DNA of 64,000 bases from Lachnospiraceae bacterium (GTDB taxonomy: Bacteria > Bacillota > Clostridia > Lachnospirales > Lachnospiraceae). The position numbers were made by a program, and so were the translations under genes. Shown here in pieces: positions 22,142 through 31,445 of this stretch (the first letter of the stretch is position 1; every line of letters begins with the position of its first letter). The notes under the pieces were generated by a model, which was not told where the DNA came from, searched no databases, and saw only the letters and a list, made by a program, of their open reading frames with translations. The stretch spans positions 186,001 to 250,000 of the forward strand of contig CAJTDL010000005.1 in NCBI GenBank assembly GCA_910575035.1. Direction: 5' to 3'.

Positions 22142-22609
22142 TTAATACCCCTTGCAGACATCCACCCATTCCACATATCCTGAATATTCCTCCAGTTCCG
22201 GAATGGTAAGCTCTATCGCACTGTTGGAACTTCCGCAGGCAGGGAAAACCGTTCCAAACCGTTTCAGCGACACATCCAGATATACCTTTACCCCCTTATT
22301 TACCGCAAATGGGCAGACGCCGCCCACTGCATGGCCCACCAAAGCCTCCACCTCATCCGGCAAGGGCATTTTTGCCTTCTTCCCAAACTTCCCCTTATAT
22401 TTTGGATTGTCAATCTTCGCATCCCCTGCTGCCACAATTAACACCGCCTCATTTTCCACCATAAAAGATAATGTCTTTGCTATCCTCTGGGGCTCACAGC
22501 GCAATGCTTTGGCAGCAAGCTCCACCGTTGCACTGGACACCTCAAACTCCTGAATCCTTTCATCCATCCCATACTCCCTAAAATATGCCTTTACCTTATC
22601 TATCGCCAT
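22142..22609 (-). CDS. YbaK/EbsC-family aminoacyl-tRNA deacylase
   Basis: A 155-residue protein spanning the whole YbaK/ProX fold. The central Lys is in AGDAKIDNPKYKG, GHAVGGVCPFAV is the conserved loop, and ACGSSNSAIELTIPELEEYS is the C-terminal signature. Members remove mischarged amino acids (for example Cys or Ala from tRNA-Pro). It appears monocistronic, with TCCTTCC-complement ribosome binding site just upstream. Confidence 0.92.
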   Translation of the reverse strand: MAIDKVKAYFREYGMDERIQEFEVSSATVELAAKALRCEPQRIAKTLSFMVENEAVLIVAAGDAKIDNPKYKGKFGKKAKMPLPDEVEALVGHAVGGVCPFAVNKGVKVYLDVSLKRFGTVFPACGSSNSAIELTIPELEEYSGYVEWVDVCKGY

Positions 22610-22736
22610 TCCTTCCTCCTTCTATACTATTTTCCTGATATGAATGGCGGATAAGCGCCGATCCATACGGGTACCAAACCCTTGCCCAGAAAGGTTCGTT
22701 CATCTGTTTCAGCCCATACATTTTACGCCCCCTCCT

Positions 22737-23294
22737 TTACTTATCGGGATAAAAGATTACATTATAAGCAGCGCATACTTTATCTGTAACATTGTGGTAT
22801 GCATGGGGAATATCCGCTAGAAACCGTAGAGACTGCTTTTCCTGCATAACAACCTCCTTTCCCCCGATTACCATTTTCAATGCCCCCTGCACCAAAAAAA
22901 TGTATTCCTCCACACCCTCCACATGAGACGCAGAATCATGCTGCACCCCTGCGTCAAACTCAATATAGAACACTTCCACATTCCTTGCCGGATCGAAAGG
23001 GAACAGCGGGTATGCCCTCATGCTTCCATTTTCCTCCGTAATCATCTCTCGGTCCGTAAGCCCCGCAACCATGTACTCCGCTTCCTGCTGTTTGCAGAAA
23101 AATGATAAAGGTATCTTTAACCCAGTGGAGATTTTCCAAAGGGTGTTTATCGTAGGTGAGGACTGCCCCCGTTCAATCTGCCCTAACATGGGCTTGCTCA
23201 CATCCGTCATTTCCGATACGGCATCCAAGGTCAGCCCCTTTGTTTTCCGTATTTCTTTCAGGCGCCCGCCTATCTGCAGTGCATGTTTCTCCAT
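22737..23294 (-). CDS. XRE-family regulator with C-terminal cupin
   Basis: A 185-residue regulator with an N-terminal Cro/CI helix-turn-helix (about residues 9-65; LTLDAVSEMTDVSKPMLGQI) and a C-terminal cupin sensor domain (about 105-183; FIEFDAGVQHDSASHVEGV...EEYIFLVQGAL). Such proteins control small local regulons in response to a small ligand. AGGAGGG precedes the start. No neighbouring enzyme gene points to its target. Confidence 0.9.
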   Translation of the reverse strand: MEKHALQIGGRLKEIRKTKGLTLDAVSEMTDVSKPMLGQIERGQSSPTINTLWKISTGLKIPLSFFCKQQEAEYMVAGLTDREMITEENGSMRAYPLFPFDPARNVEVFYIEFDAGVQHDSASHVEGVEEYIFLVQGALKMVIGGKEVVMQEKQSLRFLADIPHAYHNVTDKVCAAYNVIFYPDK

Positions 23295-23368
23295 AAGCCC
23301 TCCTGTATGTTTTTATATATTTTTTAATATTATAACATACTTTCACACATAAAAAAAGAGAAATATTC

Positions 23369-23452
23369 GTTACTTTTTATGGCACTGAACTGCGCATTCC
23401 GTGAGAACATGATTCAGGAACGAATGGCGATTTTTGTGAAGGCAAAACTTTA
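23369..23452 (-). repeat. Truncated copy of the GTTACTATTCA repeat family
   Basis: Begins GTTACTTTTTATGGC and continues with GAACTGCGCATTCCGTGAGAACATGATTCAGGA, closely matching the reverse complement of the right half of the element at 60913-61057. Similarity fades after GGCAAAACTTTA. The left half and the second terminal repeat are missing. Confidence 0.7.
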
Positions 23453-23526
23453 ATAAAGGTGAATACCTATGACGGCCTGTATATCAATTTTTCTGAAATT
23501 GCCAATATGCTGGAGTAATAACCTAT

Positions 23527-23560
23527 AAAAAGGCATATGCCCCTGCTGCATATGCCTTTT
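23527..23560. terminator. Bidirectional-type intrinsic terminator
   Basis: AAAAGGCATATGC and GCATATGCCTTTT form a perfect 13-bp stem with an 8-base loop, A-tract on one side and T-tract on the other. It ends the minus-strand PerR-rubrerythrin transcript. Confidence 0.85.
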
Positions 23561-23675
23561 CTGCCGCCTATAAAATTTTGTCCTCTGCCTGCTCTCTTTT
23601 GCCGTGCTTATCGGTTTGCACCACAATCATTTCACATACTGCATACAGCAAAACAGGGTCCGCCTTTCTTTTGGC

Positions 23676-25724
23676 TTAGTAATTCTCTGCATGCACTTCA
23701 AAATAACCCTGTGGATGGCTGCAGGTTGGGCAAACCTCTGGCGCATTCGTCCCAACAATGATATGCCCGCAGTTGCGGCACTCCCATACCTTCACCTCAC
23801 TCTTTTCAAATACGGAGGCTGTCTCCACATTCTTCAGCAATGCGCGGTATCTTTCCTCATGGCGCTTTTCAATAGCCCCCACAAGCCGAAACTTTGCCGC
23901 AAGCTCTGGGAAGCCTTCCTCCTCTGCTGTCTTGGCAAAATCTTCATACATATCTGTCCACTCATAATTCTCGCCATCTGCTGCCGCACGAAGATTTGCC
24001 TTGGTATCGCCGATCCCATTCAATTCCTTAAACCACATTTTCGCATGCTCTTTTTCATTGTCCGCTGTTTTTAAAAACAGGCCTGCAATCTGCTCATACC
24101 CTTCCTTTTTTGCCACTGACGCAAAGTAGGCGTACTTATTCCTTGCCTGGGATTCCCCTGCAAACGCTGCTTCCAGATTCTTTTCTGTCTGTGTTCCTGC
24201 ATATTTTGTCCCTGCCATATTTTTTCTCTCATCGATCCTATGCAATGGCGCGCTTGGCTTTGCCTCGCTGGCTTCTCCCCTATCGGGGATGCCAGATGGC
24301 ATAAAGGATTGGCCTGCATGCGCAATATTTGTATGTTCTGATATTTCCTGGCTGTCTGTGCAAAGGTCATCCACGGATAAGCCATGGATGTCTGCATTGC
24401 CCGTGATCCTTGCAAATGTCTTCAATTCCTCTGCGGAGCATTTCAGATAATTCTCCACCCGCTTTGCGGCGGTGTCTATATGTAATCTTTTTCGGAGCGT
24501 TTCATCCTGGGTAGCCACCCCTACCGGGCACATCCCTGTGCCGCAAATACGGTACTGCTGGCAGGCAGCTGCCACCATGGCCGCTGAAGCAACCGCCACA
24601 GCATCTGCCCCCATTGCAATGGCCTTGGCAAAATCAGAAGATACCCGGAGCCCCCCTGTGATCACAAGGTCAATATCCGAGCCAATCCCATCCAGGTATT
24701 TCCTTGCGCGGGAAAGCGCGAAGATTGTCGGGACACTGGTGGAATCCCTTATCATGGCTGGAGAAGCCCCGGTTGCGCCGCCTCGCCCGTCTATGGTAAT
24801 AAAATCAGGATCCGCGGATACGCAAAACTCCAGATCCCGCTCAATACGGCCCGCAGCAATTTTAATGCCGATTGGCCTGCCTTCGCTTCGCATGCGCAGC
24901 TCATCTACCAGCTTTTTCAAATCCCCTGCATGGTTGATCCCAGGGAATTTGGAAGGGCTGATCACATCCTCCCCAAGGGGCTTGCTGCGGATTTTCGCAA
25001 TTTCAGGCGTCACCTTGCTGCCTGGCAAATGCCCGCCCATTCCTGGCTTTGTTCCCTGGCCAATTTTAATCTCAATGGCATCAGAGGTTTTCAGGTTCTC
25101 ATCTGTAACGCTGTACAGGTTCGGCACATATTCAAAAATGTACTTATGAGCCGCTTCCTTCTCCTCTGGCAGGATCCCGCCCTCGCCGCTGCACATGGCT
25201 GTGCCTGCCGCTGCGCTTCCCTTTGCCATTGCAATTTTTACCTCTTTGGAAAGGGCGCCAAAGGACATATGGGAAATGTAGACTGGCATATCAAGCGTCA
25301 TAGGCTTTTTGGCCCGTTTTCCAATCACAGTTTTTAGCGACACCTCTGCATGCTCATCCAAAGGCATGGGATTCAATTGTGCCCCCAGTATCAGCACATC
25401 GTCCCAGTTTGGCATTTTCATCTGCGTGCCCATTGCCTCAATGGCCGATTTCCCAGTAACAGCCATTTCATGGATTTCCCGCATATACCGATAATCGCTG
25501 TCTGCCTTTCGGGTTTCCTTTGGATAGCTTAAATCTAATCCCCCGCCGCCAGAAGCCCCAGGATGCTCTGGGGCTTCTGGCGGAATGGCCTCTGTTTTTT
25601 CTGCCGCCGCTTGAAATTTTTCTGGCGGCTGTTTGCAGACAGGACATTCTGTCAATGTAGAGAAGGGCTTGCCCTCTTTTACCTCATCATACACATATCC
25701 GCAGATACTGCATTTGTATACCAT
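23676..25724 (-). CDS. Rubredoxin / glutamate-synthase-like / rubrerythrin / rubredoxin fusion
   Basis: A 682-residue four-module redox protein. Residues 1-35 are rubredoxin (CxxC pairs at 5/8 and 27/30). A Pro/Glu linker leads to an FMN glutamate-synthase-like domain (about 105-440, with CGTGMCPVG for an Fe-S cluster). A second linker leads to a rubrerythrin diiron four-helix domain (about 503-630; [20 protein letters not shown]) and a C-terminal rubredoxin-type site (Cys 649/652/665/668). Rubrerythrin reduces peroxide, and the flavin domain could feed electrons to it. AGGAGG fixes the start 14 bases after perR. Physical fusion of all four modules makes a self-contained peroxidase plausible; the electron donor is unknown. 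Confidence 0.9.
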   Translation of the reverse strand: MVYKCSICGYVYDEVKEGKPFSTLTECPVCKQPPEKFQAAAEKTEAIPPEAPEHPGASGGGGLDLSYPKETRKADSDYRYMREIHEMAVTGKSAIEAMGTQMKMPNWDDVLILGAQLNPMPLDEHAEVSLKTVIGKRAKKPMTLDMPVYISHMSFGALSKEVKIAMAKGSAAAGTAMCSGEGGILPEEKEAAHKYIFEYVPNLYSVTDENLKTSDAIEIKIGQGTKPGMGGHLPGSKVTPEIAKIRSKPLGEDVISPSKFPGINHAGDLKKLVDELRMRSEGRPIGIKIAAGRIERDLEFCVSADPDFITIDGRGGATGASPAMIRDSTSVPTIFALSRARKYLDGIGSDIDLVITGGLRVSSDFAKAIAMGADAVAVASAAMVAAACQQYRICGTGMCPVGVATQDETLRKRLHIDTAAKRVENYLKCSAEELKTFARITGNADIHGLSVDDLCTDSQEISEHTNIAHAGQSFMPSGIPDRGEASEAKPSAPLHRIDERKNMAGTKYAGTQTEKNLEAAFAGESQARNKYAYFASVAKKEGYEQIAGLFLKTADNEKEHAKMWFKELNGIGDTKANLRAAADGENYEWTDMYEDFAKTAEEEGFPELAAKFRLVGAIEKRHEERYRALLKNVETASVFEKSEVKVWECRNCGHIIVGTNAPEVCPTCSHPQGYFEVHAENY

Positions 25725-25738
25725 TGTAAATACCTCCT

Positions 25739-26101
25739 TTATGTTTTTTCCCTGCATTTTGGGCAGAGATAAAATACCTTTAAATCATAGGACAGAAACC
25801 CTTCTCCAAGCCGCTTCTTAAAAAGCTCTGTAAAATCCCCAAAGCCCCAATCCGATAATGACCCGCATCCCTTGCATACAAGGTGGTCATGCCTCTGGAT
25901 CCTGTCATAACGGTCAGGGGAGCCTTCTAAGGATAACCTCTGGATCAGCCCCTTTTTGCATAAGGCATTCAAATTATTGTATACCGTTGCCTGGACGACT
26001 TTAGGCTCTGTTTTTTTCAATTCTAAAAATATCTGCTCTGCTGTCATATGAATCTTAGACTGATTTACCATTTCGAATATAAGCTTTGCATACTTTGTCA
26101 A
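25739..26101 (-). CDS. perR: Fur-family peroxide regulator (PerR-like)
   Basis: A 120-residue Fur-superfamily repressor. It has the winged helix ([34 protein letters not shown]) and two structural-zinc CxxC motifs (CKGC, CPKC). A RHDHLVC segment supplies regulatory metal ligands. It is likely PerR rather than Fur because it directly precedes a rubrerythrin gene and has a PerR-type operator. The start is TTG with AGGGGTG eight bases upstream. Metal-catalysed oxidation of the His ligands should release it from DNA and induce both itself and the peroxidase. Confidence 0.88.
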   Translation of the reverse strand: MTKYAKLIFEMVNQSKIHMTAEQIFLELKKTEPKVVQATVYNNLNALCKKGLIQRLSLEGSPDRYDRIQRHDHLVCKGCGSLSDWGFGDFTELFKKRLGEGFLSYDLKVFYLCPKCREKT

Positions 26102-26119
26102 CAGGCCATCACCCCTAAT

Positions 26120-26134
26120 TTAGAATTATTCTAA
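26120..26134. promoter_or_regulatory. PerR box
   Basis: TTAGAATTATTCTAA is a perfect 7-1-7 inverted repeat matching the PerR/Fur consensus TTATAATnATTATAA. It lies 18 bases before the perR start, so PerR should repress its own operon. Confidence 0.88.
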
Positions 26135-26199
26135 TTATAAGGATTTGCAAAGCCTATGTCAAGCCCTTTTCCATCAAATGCCTTAACAAAAGGCCACTT

Positions 26200-26343
26200 G
26201 TTACTATTCATGGCCTAGGCTCCGCTCATAGCAACAATTCAGGGCGATATTTACGTTTTGCTTCGCAAAAACCGCCCCTTACTCCTGAATCATATTCTCA
26301 CAGGTTGCGCAGTTCAGCGCATTCCTGAGCCATAAATAGTAAC
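26200..26343. repeat. MITE-like inverted-repeat element, copy 1
   Basis: A 144-base element bounded by GTTACTATTCATGGC and its inverse GCCATAAATAGTAAC (14 of 15 bases paired). The interior carries smaller inverted segments, including TTTTGCTTCGCAAAA. It encodes nothing. A close relative lies at 60913-61057 in the same layout. It sits between the PerR operator and the end of eda. Confidence 0.8.
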
Positions 26344-26382
26344 AGCCCTTTGCCCTTGCGCTGGCGATTCCTATGGCAGCCC

Positions 26383-27024
26383 TTATTCCCTCCGTATAGA
26401 AGCAACCATTACTGCAGCCTCTTCTGCCAGCTCACGGATCTTGCCAAATTCGCCTTTGCTGATCAGATCTCCTTTCACCATCCAGCTTCCGCCGCAGCAA
26501 ATCACCTTGTCACAGCTGAGATAATCCCCCAGGTTCTTTGCATGGATCCCACCTGTGGGCATGAATTTCACCGTTGTATAGGGAGCCGCAATCGCTTTGA
26601 TCATGGCAACGCCTCCTGCCTGCTCTGCTGGAAAGAATTTGAGTACATTCATGCCGCGCCTTACCGCCTGCGCTACTTCAGAAGGTGTGACGCACCCTGG
26701 GAATACGGGGATCCCTCTCTCCAGACAGTGATCAACCACCTTTGGGTCAAAGCCCGGGCTTACGATGAACTTCGCACCTGCCGACAGGGCACGGCCAACC
26801 TGCTCTGTCGTCAATACCGTTCCTGCTCCCACAAGCATGTCTGGGTATTCCTCACACATCCGCTTTATAGACTCTTCTGCTGCATTTGTGCGGAAGGTAA
26901 CTTCGGCACAGGGCAGCCCCCCTTCTGTCAGAGCCTTTGCAAGCGGAAGCGCATCCTTTGCATCCTCCAACACAACCACTGGCACAACGCCATAATTATA
27001 AAATTGTTCTGCTATTGTTTTCAT
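26383..27024 (-). CDS. eda: KDPG/KHG aldolase
   Basis: A 213-residue class I aldolase with the Schiff-base Lys in VLKFFPAEQAGG, the catalytic Glu in CAEVTFRTNAAEESI, and the GGIHAKNLGDYL phosphate-binding loop. It cleaves 2-keto-3-deoxy-6-phosphogluconate to pyruvate and glyceraldehyde 3-phosphate, or handles 2-keto-4-hydroxyglutarate. It stands alone, so the upstream sugar acid pathway is not shown here. Confidence 0.95.
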   Translation of the reverse strand: MKTIAEQFYNYGVVPVVVLEDAKDALPLAKALTEGGLPCAEVTFRTNAAEESIKRMCEEYPDMLVGAGTVLTTEQVGRALSAGAKFIVSPGFDPKVVDHCLERGIPVFPGCVTPSEVAQAVRRGMNVLKFFPAEQAGGVAMIKAIAAPYTTVKFMPTGGIHAKNLGDYLSCDKVICCGGSWMVKGDLISKGEFGKIRELAEEAAVMVASIRRE

Positions 27025-27432
27025 AAATACAATGCTCCTTTCTCTGCCCGCTCCATTTCGCCTACTTGCCTGTGCGTTTATGCAATTACCCTGGCAGTTA
27101 AAAATTTGCCATTAGACAGGCATCCGCATATGGCAGCATAGCTCCTATTCATCATTATGTTTTCCCGCAATGCTGATAATATTCACTTTCTGCCTTCTCA
27201 ATCTATCCTGATAAGGATGCCTTTTTCCGCAAGTTATCTGGGATATGTTTTTTCAAATTTATTACTATTCACGGCTCAATTTTACTTATGCACAAAAAAG
27301 AGGCCTGCCCATCATGGCAGCACCCCTAAGGAAACATTGTAACAATTATGGTTATGCTTTCTTCAGCCGCTAAAAGAAATGAAACAACTATTTTCCCATC
27401 CCAAATATTTTCTTTGCCTTCTAATATTTTCC
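27025..27432. other. Intergenic region with a stray repeat end
   Basis: Holds the eda promoter region and the 3' flank of the MBL-fold gene. At 27262-27277 the sequence TTACTATTCACGGCTC is a lone end of the GTTACTATTCA repeat family. No gene is supported. Confidence 0.5.
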
Positions 27433-28245
27433 CTATACGGGAAAAATCCGCATCCCGCTGTAAATTTTCCGGATCTTCTTCCCCATGCACGCCTCCATCC
27501 ATGCAAAAGCTTCCTCCCCAGTGCAATGCCCTGTATAAAATATGGTATCCATTTCCTGAATCCTCTGCGCCGTTGCACAGATCATTTCCTTTTCCTCCTG
27601 GGAGTATGCCCCCTTCTTCATCATATGGAACCCACTGACTACCATTTTAGGGTCTTCCCCAAAAACCTCCCGATACCTTGCCAAAATATTCAAAATCCCA
27701 TTATGCGCGCACCCCGACAGCAAAACATTCCCCCCATCCTGGGTTATCACCAGGCACTGCTCATGCCCAAAAGAATCCTGCACATTCTCCCCATCCACCC
27801 TTTCCGACAGCTCCAGGTTGCTTTCCGCAAAATATTCCCTGCCTGTAATGCCTGAAAACAAATACAGTTCCTCGTCAATCCGAAAATCCCCCTCCAGCAT
27901 CTTTACATTCGAAAGCCCCGCAATCCGCTTGTCAATCCCAATATAACGCTCACCATGGTAATAATCCCCACAGGCAGACTTTTGCATATAAATCTTTGCA
28001 TCTGGATTGACCTCCCGAAAGGCCATGATCCCCCCGGCATGGTCATAATGCCCATGGCTTAACACCACCGTATCCACCTTTTCCAAATCAATCCCATGCT
28101 GTTTTGCATTATAAATAAAAGCATCTGTCTTTCCCGTATCCACCAGCAGCTTATGCCTTTTAGTCTCTACATAAACAGACAGCCCATGCTCATATTTATA
28201 TGCAGGGTTTTTGCAGCTATCTTCCATCAATACCACCATTTCCAT
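27433..28245 (-). CDS. MBL-fold metallohydrolase
   Basis: A 270-residue metallo-beta-lactamase-fold protein. The metal-binding motif is VLSHGHYDHAGG, preceded by LLVDTGKTDAFI, with a later LLSGCAHNGILNI and a TGHCTG segment supplying further ligands. This set resembles the DUF/archaeal 7,8-dihydropterin-6-methyl-4-(beta-D-ribofuranosyl)-aminobenzene-5'-phosphate synthase-type clade, whose bacterial substrates are unknown. GGGAGGG supports the start. It is probably monocistronic. Confidence 0.85.
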   Translation of the reverse strand: MEMVVLMEDSCKNPAYKYEHGLSVYVETKRHKLLVDTGKTDAFIYNAKQHGIDLEKVDTVVLSHGHYDHAGGIMAFREVNPDAKIYMQKSACGDYYHGERYIGIDKRIAGLSNVKMLEGDFRIDEELYLFSGITGREYFAESNLELSERVDGENVQDSFGHEQCLVITQDGGNVLLSGCAHNGILNILARYREVFGEDPKMVVSGFHMMKKGAYSQEEKEMICATAQRIQEMDTIFYTGHCTGEEAFAWMEACMGKKIRKIYSGMRIFPV

Positions 28246-28458
28246 GGCAATTCCCTCCCTATTCCTGATTTTATGCTATATTATAATTCACGTCCTGAAG
28301 CGCGCCAACACGTTTATATTTACAGCTTCTGCATCCGGCGCCTGAACGCCAAATCCCTCCAAATATAAATTGCTTGACATTTTTTTTCAGCTGTCCTAAA
28401 CTTAAGCAATAGAAAACACATACATATCTACCGCTAAAAACACAGAAAGGCATGTACT

Positions 28459-29442
28459 ATGAATTTTTACCTGGCTCCCATGGAGGGGATCACAACCCAT
28501 ATCTACCGAAATGCACTCCAGCGCCATTATGGCGGTATCGACTGCTATTACACCCCTTTTTTGTCCAATAAATCCTTCAACAGCAAGGAGCTCCGGGATA
28601 TTTTACCAGAACATAACAAAGGCTTCAAGGTTGTCCCACAAATCCTCACCAACCAGCCAGAAACTTTCTTGGCAATCGCAGAAAAGCTGCAGGATTATGG
28701 CTACAGGGAGGTAAACCTGAACCTTGGCTGCCCTTCTGGAACAGTAACGGCGAAAAAACGGGGCGCTGGCTTTTTGTCTGTGCCAGATCAGCTTGACCGT
28801 TTCCTGGATAGAATATTTGCAGGATGCCCCCTGGATATTTCCATTAAAACCAGAATTGGCATAGAGGCAGAATATGAATGGGCGGATCTTTTGGCTATTT
28901 ATAAGAAATACCCCATTAAGGAACTGACAGTCCATCCACGCTACCAGAAAGAATTTTATCATGGGACGCCCCATGTGGAGGCCTTCCAACTGGCAATCGA
29001 CACATTAAAAGGCAGCTCCATTGCCCTTTGCTACAATGGGGATATCACATCTGCCGAAAGCTTCCATGCCCTTCTTGGCAAAGCCCCTTCCACAGAAGCA
29101 GTGATGGTAGGCAGGGGCGCATTGGCGAATCCTGAGATTTTCCAGCTGCTCCGTAGGGAGGAGCCTGCCCAATCCCCTAAGGAAGCATCCTCCCTATCTC
29201 CCAGGGAAAAACTCTCCTCCTTCCAGGCTTTTCATGATGAAATCCTTATGGGCTACATGGGATACATGCCTGGCGACCAGCCAACGCTGTTCAAGATGAA
29301 AGAGCTTTGGGGCTATATGGGGCAATACGTCCATGCTGCAGATTCCCAGCTGAAACAGATCCGCAAGGCAAAACGGATTTCCGAATATAAGATAGCCGTG
29401 CAGGGCATCCTTGCACAAGCGCCCGGCAGGGCAACGCCTTAG
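28459..29442 (+). CDS. tRNA-dihydrouridine synthase
   Basis: A 327-residue FMN TIM-barrel Dus enzyme. The N-terminus YLAPMEGITTHIYR is the flavin site, and the catalytic Cys is in LNLGCPSGTVTAKKRGAGFL. It reduces specific uridines in the tRNA D-loop using NADPH. The C-terminal helical domain is shorter than that of DusB, so the exact subclass is not assigned. It is the first plus-strand gene after a long minus-strand series. Confidence 0.92.
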   Translation: MNFYLAPMEGITTHIYRNALQRHYGGIDCYYTPFLSNKSFNSKELRDILPEHNKGFKVVPQILTNQPETFLAIAEKLQDYGYREVNLNLGCPSGTVTAKKRGAGFLSVPDQLDRFLDRIFAGCPLDISIKTRIGIEAEYEWADLLAIYKKYPIKELTVHPRYQKEFYHGTPHVEAFQLAIDTLKGSSIALCYNGDITSAESFHALLGKAPSTEAVMVGRGALANPEIFQLLRREEPAQSPKEASSLSPREKLSSFQAFHDEILMGYMGYMPGDQPTLFKMKELWGYMGQYVHAADSQLKQIRKAKRISEYKIAVQGILAQAPGRATP

Positions 29443-29514
29443 AACCACAGCCATCCATCTGCCGCCCCACATTCATTGCAGCAGATAAACCCAAATCCAA
29501 TCACTTGCTGCCTG

Positions 29515-30132
29515 TTATCCCTTTAGGGATAGCAGGCCTGAACAAAAGGAAAACTTTTCAAACCTCATTTGCGGAAAGGTTTTTAACAGCTCATCCACCA
29601 CAAAATAAATTTCTTCATCATCCCACTCATCGCCAATCAACCCCCTTTGGATTTCCAATTCCGTGCGGCTCTCAAATGCCACATCTCCAATGTAGATACA
29701 TCCGCCTTCGTTCAACAGGGGCAGAAGATTTTTCAAAAAATGAACCTTCTGCCTATCCATCAGATGGTGCAGCGAGTAGGTGGCGACAATCGCATCATAC
29801 CTATTCTGTTCCAAGGCCTCCACAAGCCCCTTTGAAAAATCCCCTTGATATAGCTTTGCGGCAGGCATTTTCTTTTTTGCCAGCTCGATCATCCTTTCCG
29901 AAAAATCCTGCCCCCAAATAGCGCATCCCTGCCTATACAATTGAGCCGTAAGGGTAGCTGTGCCAAATCCCAGATCCAGCACCGCTTTCCCTTTGCCTTC
30001 CAGCACCCTGTTGTAAATTTCATTCAAAATCTGTTTATACCCCGCAAAGGGATAAGCGCCATCTTCTTCTGATAACCCAACGCTTTTATCATATCCATCC
30101 GCCCATAAATCAAAACCCTTATGATCAAGCAT
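29515..30132 (-). CDS. Class I SAM-dependent methyltransferase
   Basis: A 205-residue Rossmann methyltransferase. Motif I is AVLDLGFGTATLTAQLYRQG, motif II/III is IWGQDFSERMIELAKKKM, and a DAIVATYSLHHL segment follows. Substrate is unknown. AGGAGGG supports the start. A GCCTGTTATCCC/GGGATAGCAGGC inverted repeat overlaps its 3' end and may close both this gene and the convergent dus gene. Confidence 0.88.
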   Translation of the reverse strand: MLDHKGFDLWADGYDKSVGLSEEDGAYPFAGYKQILNEIYNRVLEGKGKAVLDLGFGTATLTAQLYRQGCAIWGQDFSERMIELAKKKMPAAKLYQGDFSKGLVEALEQNRYDAIVATYSLHHLMDRQKVHFLKNLLPLLNEGGCIYIGDVAFESRTELEIQRGLIGDEWDDEEIYFVVDELLKTFPQMRFEKFSFCSGLLSLKG

Positions 30133-30448
30133 ATTGCCCTCCTGTAAATATCATAATTTTATACACCTTTCACCGGAAGATTATACCATAACTTTCTATA
30201 TTTTGGAAGTTGCGGTTCACGGTTTAGGAGTTCCTTTTGCCAGTTTATAGAAGCTCTTAATCCCGGAGCGCCCAGAACAAGGGCAACCCTTTGAATACTT
30301 TCATCCAGAATTAGCGAAAAACATATTTCCTCCTCAAATAAGCTGTAGTATAATAAAAGTAAAGACCATCCTATCAAATATGTCGTAACCCCCTGGCTTC
30401 GCCATGGGGCGCGTCAATCGGAATACAGCATAAAAAGGAGAACGGAAA
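30133..30448. other. Intergenic region between divergent genes
   Basis: About 315 bases separating the methyltransferase and DUF2971 genes. A minus-strand ORF of 72 codons is present but starts without a ribosome binding site. Nothing else is recognised. Confidence 0.4.
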
Positions 30449-31306
30449 ATGGCTGGAAGACAGGTAAAACTGCAGCAGGCAGAAAAAGGCAGCATCCTAT
30501 ACCACTACACCAAAAGCAATGGCATTAATGGCATCATCAACAACAATTGCTTTTGGGCAACAAAAAGTGATTTTTTAAACGATCCGAACGAATTTTCCCA
30601 CATTCAGGGAACCATTGGCCAGGTATGCCAGGAAACCATAAAAAATGCAGGCTTAATAGAAATGTTCTTAAAAGATTCCATCTATGCACAGAAAGAAAAA
30701 AACAGGGAGTATTTCGTTCTTTCCTTTTCCAATTGCAGGGACAGCATCACCATGTGGTCAGAATTTGCCAATAAGACAGGATACAACATCGGCTTCCGCA
30801 GCGATGCTATTATTGCAAGGATTGAAGAGGCAGCTGAGATTGCTTATCATGGGCTTGTGGTTTACAATGCCAGGCAGCAAATGCAGCTGATCCGAAAAAA
30901 CCTATGCGGTTACCTGCCAAACCTCCTCCATATGCCGCTAAATGACATTTTAGAGCGGGGAAGCCAGGATCGGCAGGATAGCGCTTACCAAAAAGCATGC
31001 CGGAAATTCCAGCGGACGGTGGAAGTCTACGCCATGTTTTTCAAACATGAGGGATTTGCAGAGGAACAGGAATACCGGTTTATTTTCAAAAAGCAGAAAA
31101 ATACAATCGTACATTTCCGCGCCAAGGACGGCTTTATGCTTCCCTATATTGAAATCCCATTAACTGAGGAAAACCTTCCCATCGAAGAAATTATGGTGGC
31201 GCCCCAGAACCATATCGACCTTGCCAAAAACGGCATGGAATATATGCTGCAAGCCAAAGGGTATCAGGCAAAGGTGTCCCTTTCCAATATCAAGCTGAGA
31301 TATTAA
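30449..31306 (+). CDS. DUF2971-family protein
   Basis: A 285-residue protein with DUF2971 hallmarks. The N-terminus ILYHYTKSNGINGIINNNCF, the FWATKSDFLNDPNEFSH segment and the late FKHEGFAEEQEYRFIF block are typical. The family is uncharacterised; members recur near defence genes and phages. AGGAG supports the start. It sits alone between the methyltransferase and the lipoprotein gene, so context gives no further clue. Confidence 0.8.
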   Translation: MAGRQVKLQQAEKGSILYHYTKSNGINGIINNNCFWATKSDFLNDPNEFSHIQGTIGQVCQETIKNAGLIEMFLKDSIYAQKEKNREYFVLSFSNCRDSITMWSEFANKTGYNIGFRSDAIIARIEEAAEIAYHGLVVYNARQQMQLIRKNLCGYLPNLLHMPLNDILERGSQDRQDSAYQKACRKFQRTVEVYAMFFKHEGFAEEQEYRFIFKKQKNTIVHFRAKDGFMLPYIEIPLTEENLPIEEIMVAPQNHIDLAKNGMEYMLQAKGYQAKVSLSNIKLRY

Positions 31307-31368
31307 TATGACAACACGTTTCTATTCTGGTGAAAAAATATACCCCAGACCGCTATTCTGGTTTTATC

Positions 31369-31426
31369 GAATTGCCAAAATCCTGTAAAGGCCAAAACCT
31401 TTGCTTTGACAGGATTCTGGCAATTC
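31369..31426. repeat. Long two-part hairpin between convergent genes
   Basis: GAATTGCCAAAATCCTGT and ACAGGATTCTGGCAATTC form an 18-bp stem with one mismatch, and inside it AAAGG/CCTTT forms a second hairpin. It may terminate both the DUF2971 gene and the convergent lipoprotein gene, although T-tracts are short. A small mobile or REP-type element is the alternative. Confidence 0.7.
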
Positions 31427-31445
31427 AATATATGATACTCAAGCC

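Noticed and set aside
23440-23520. Plus-strand frame reading ...VNTYDGLYINFSEIANMLE before a stop
   Set aside because: It looks protein-like, but it runs out of the truncated repeat element and has no start; at most a gene-end remnant.
29510-29536. GCCTGTTATCCC/GGGATAGCAGGC stem as a definite bidirectional terminator
   Set aside because: It overlaps the end of the methyltransferase coding sequence and has no T-tract on either side, so it was not listed as a terminator.
30159-30377. 72-codon minus-strand ORF upstream of the DUF2971 gene
   Set aside because: No ribosome binding site and no family resemblance.
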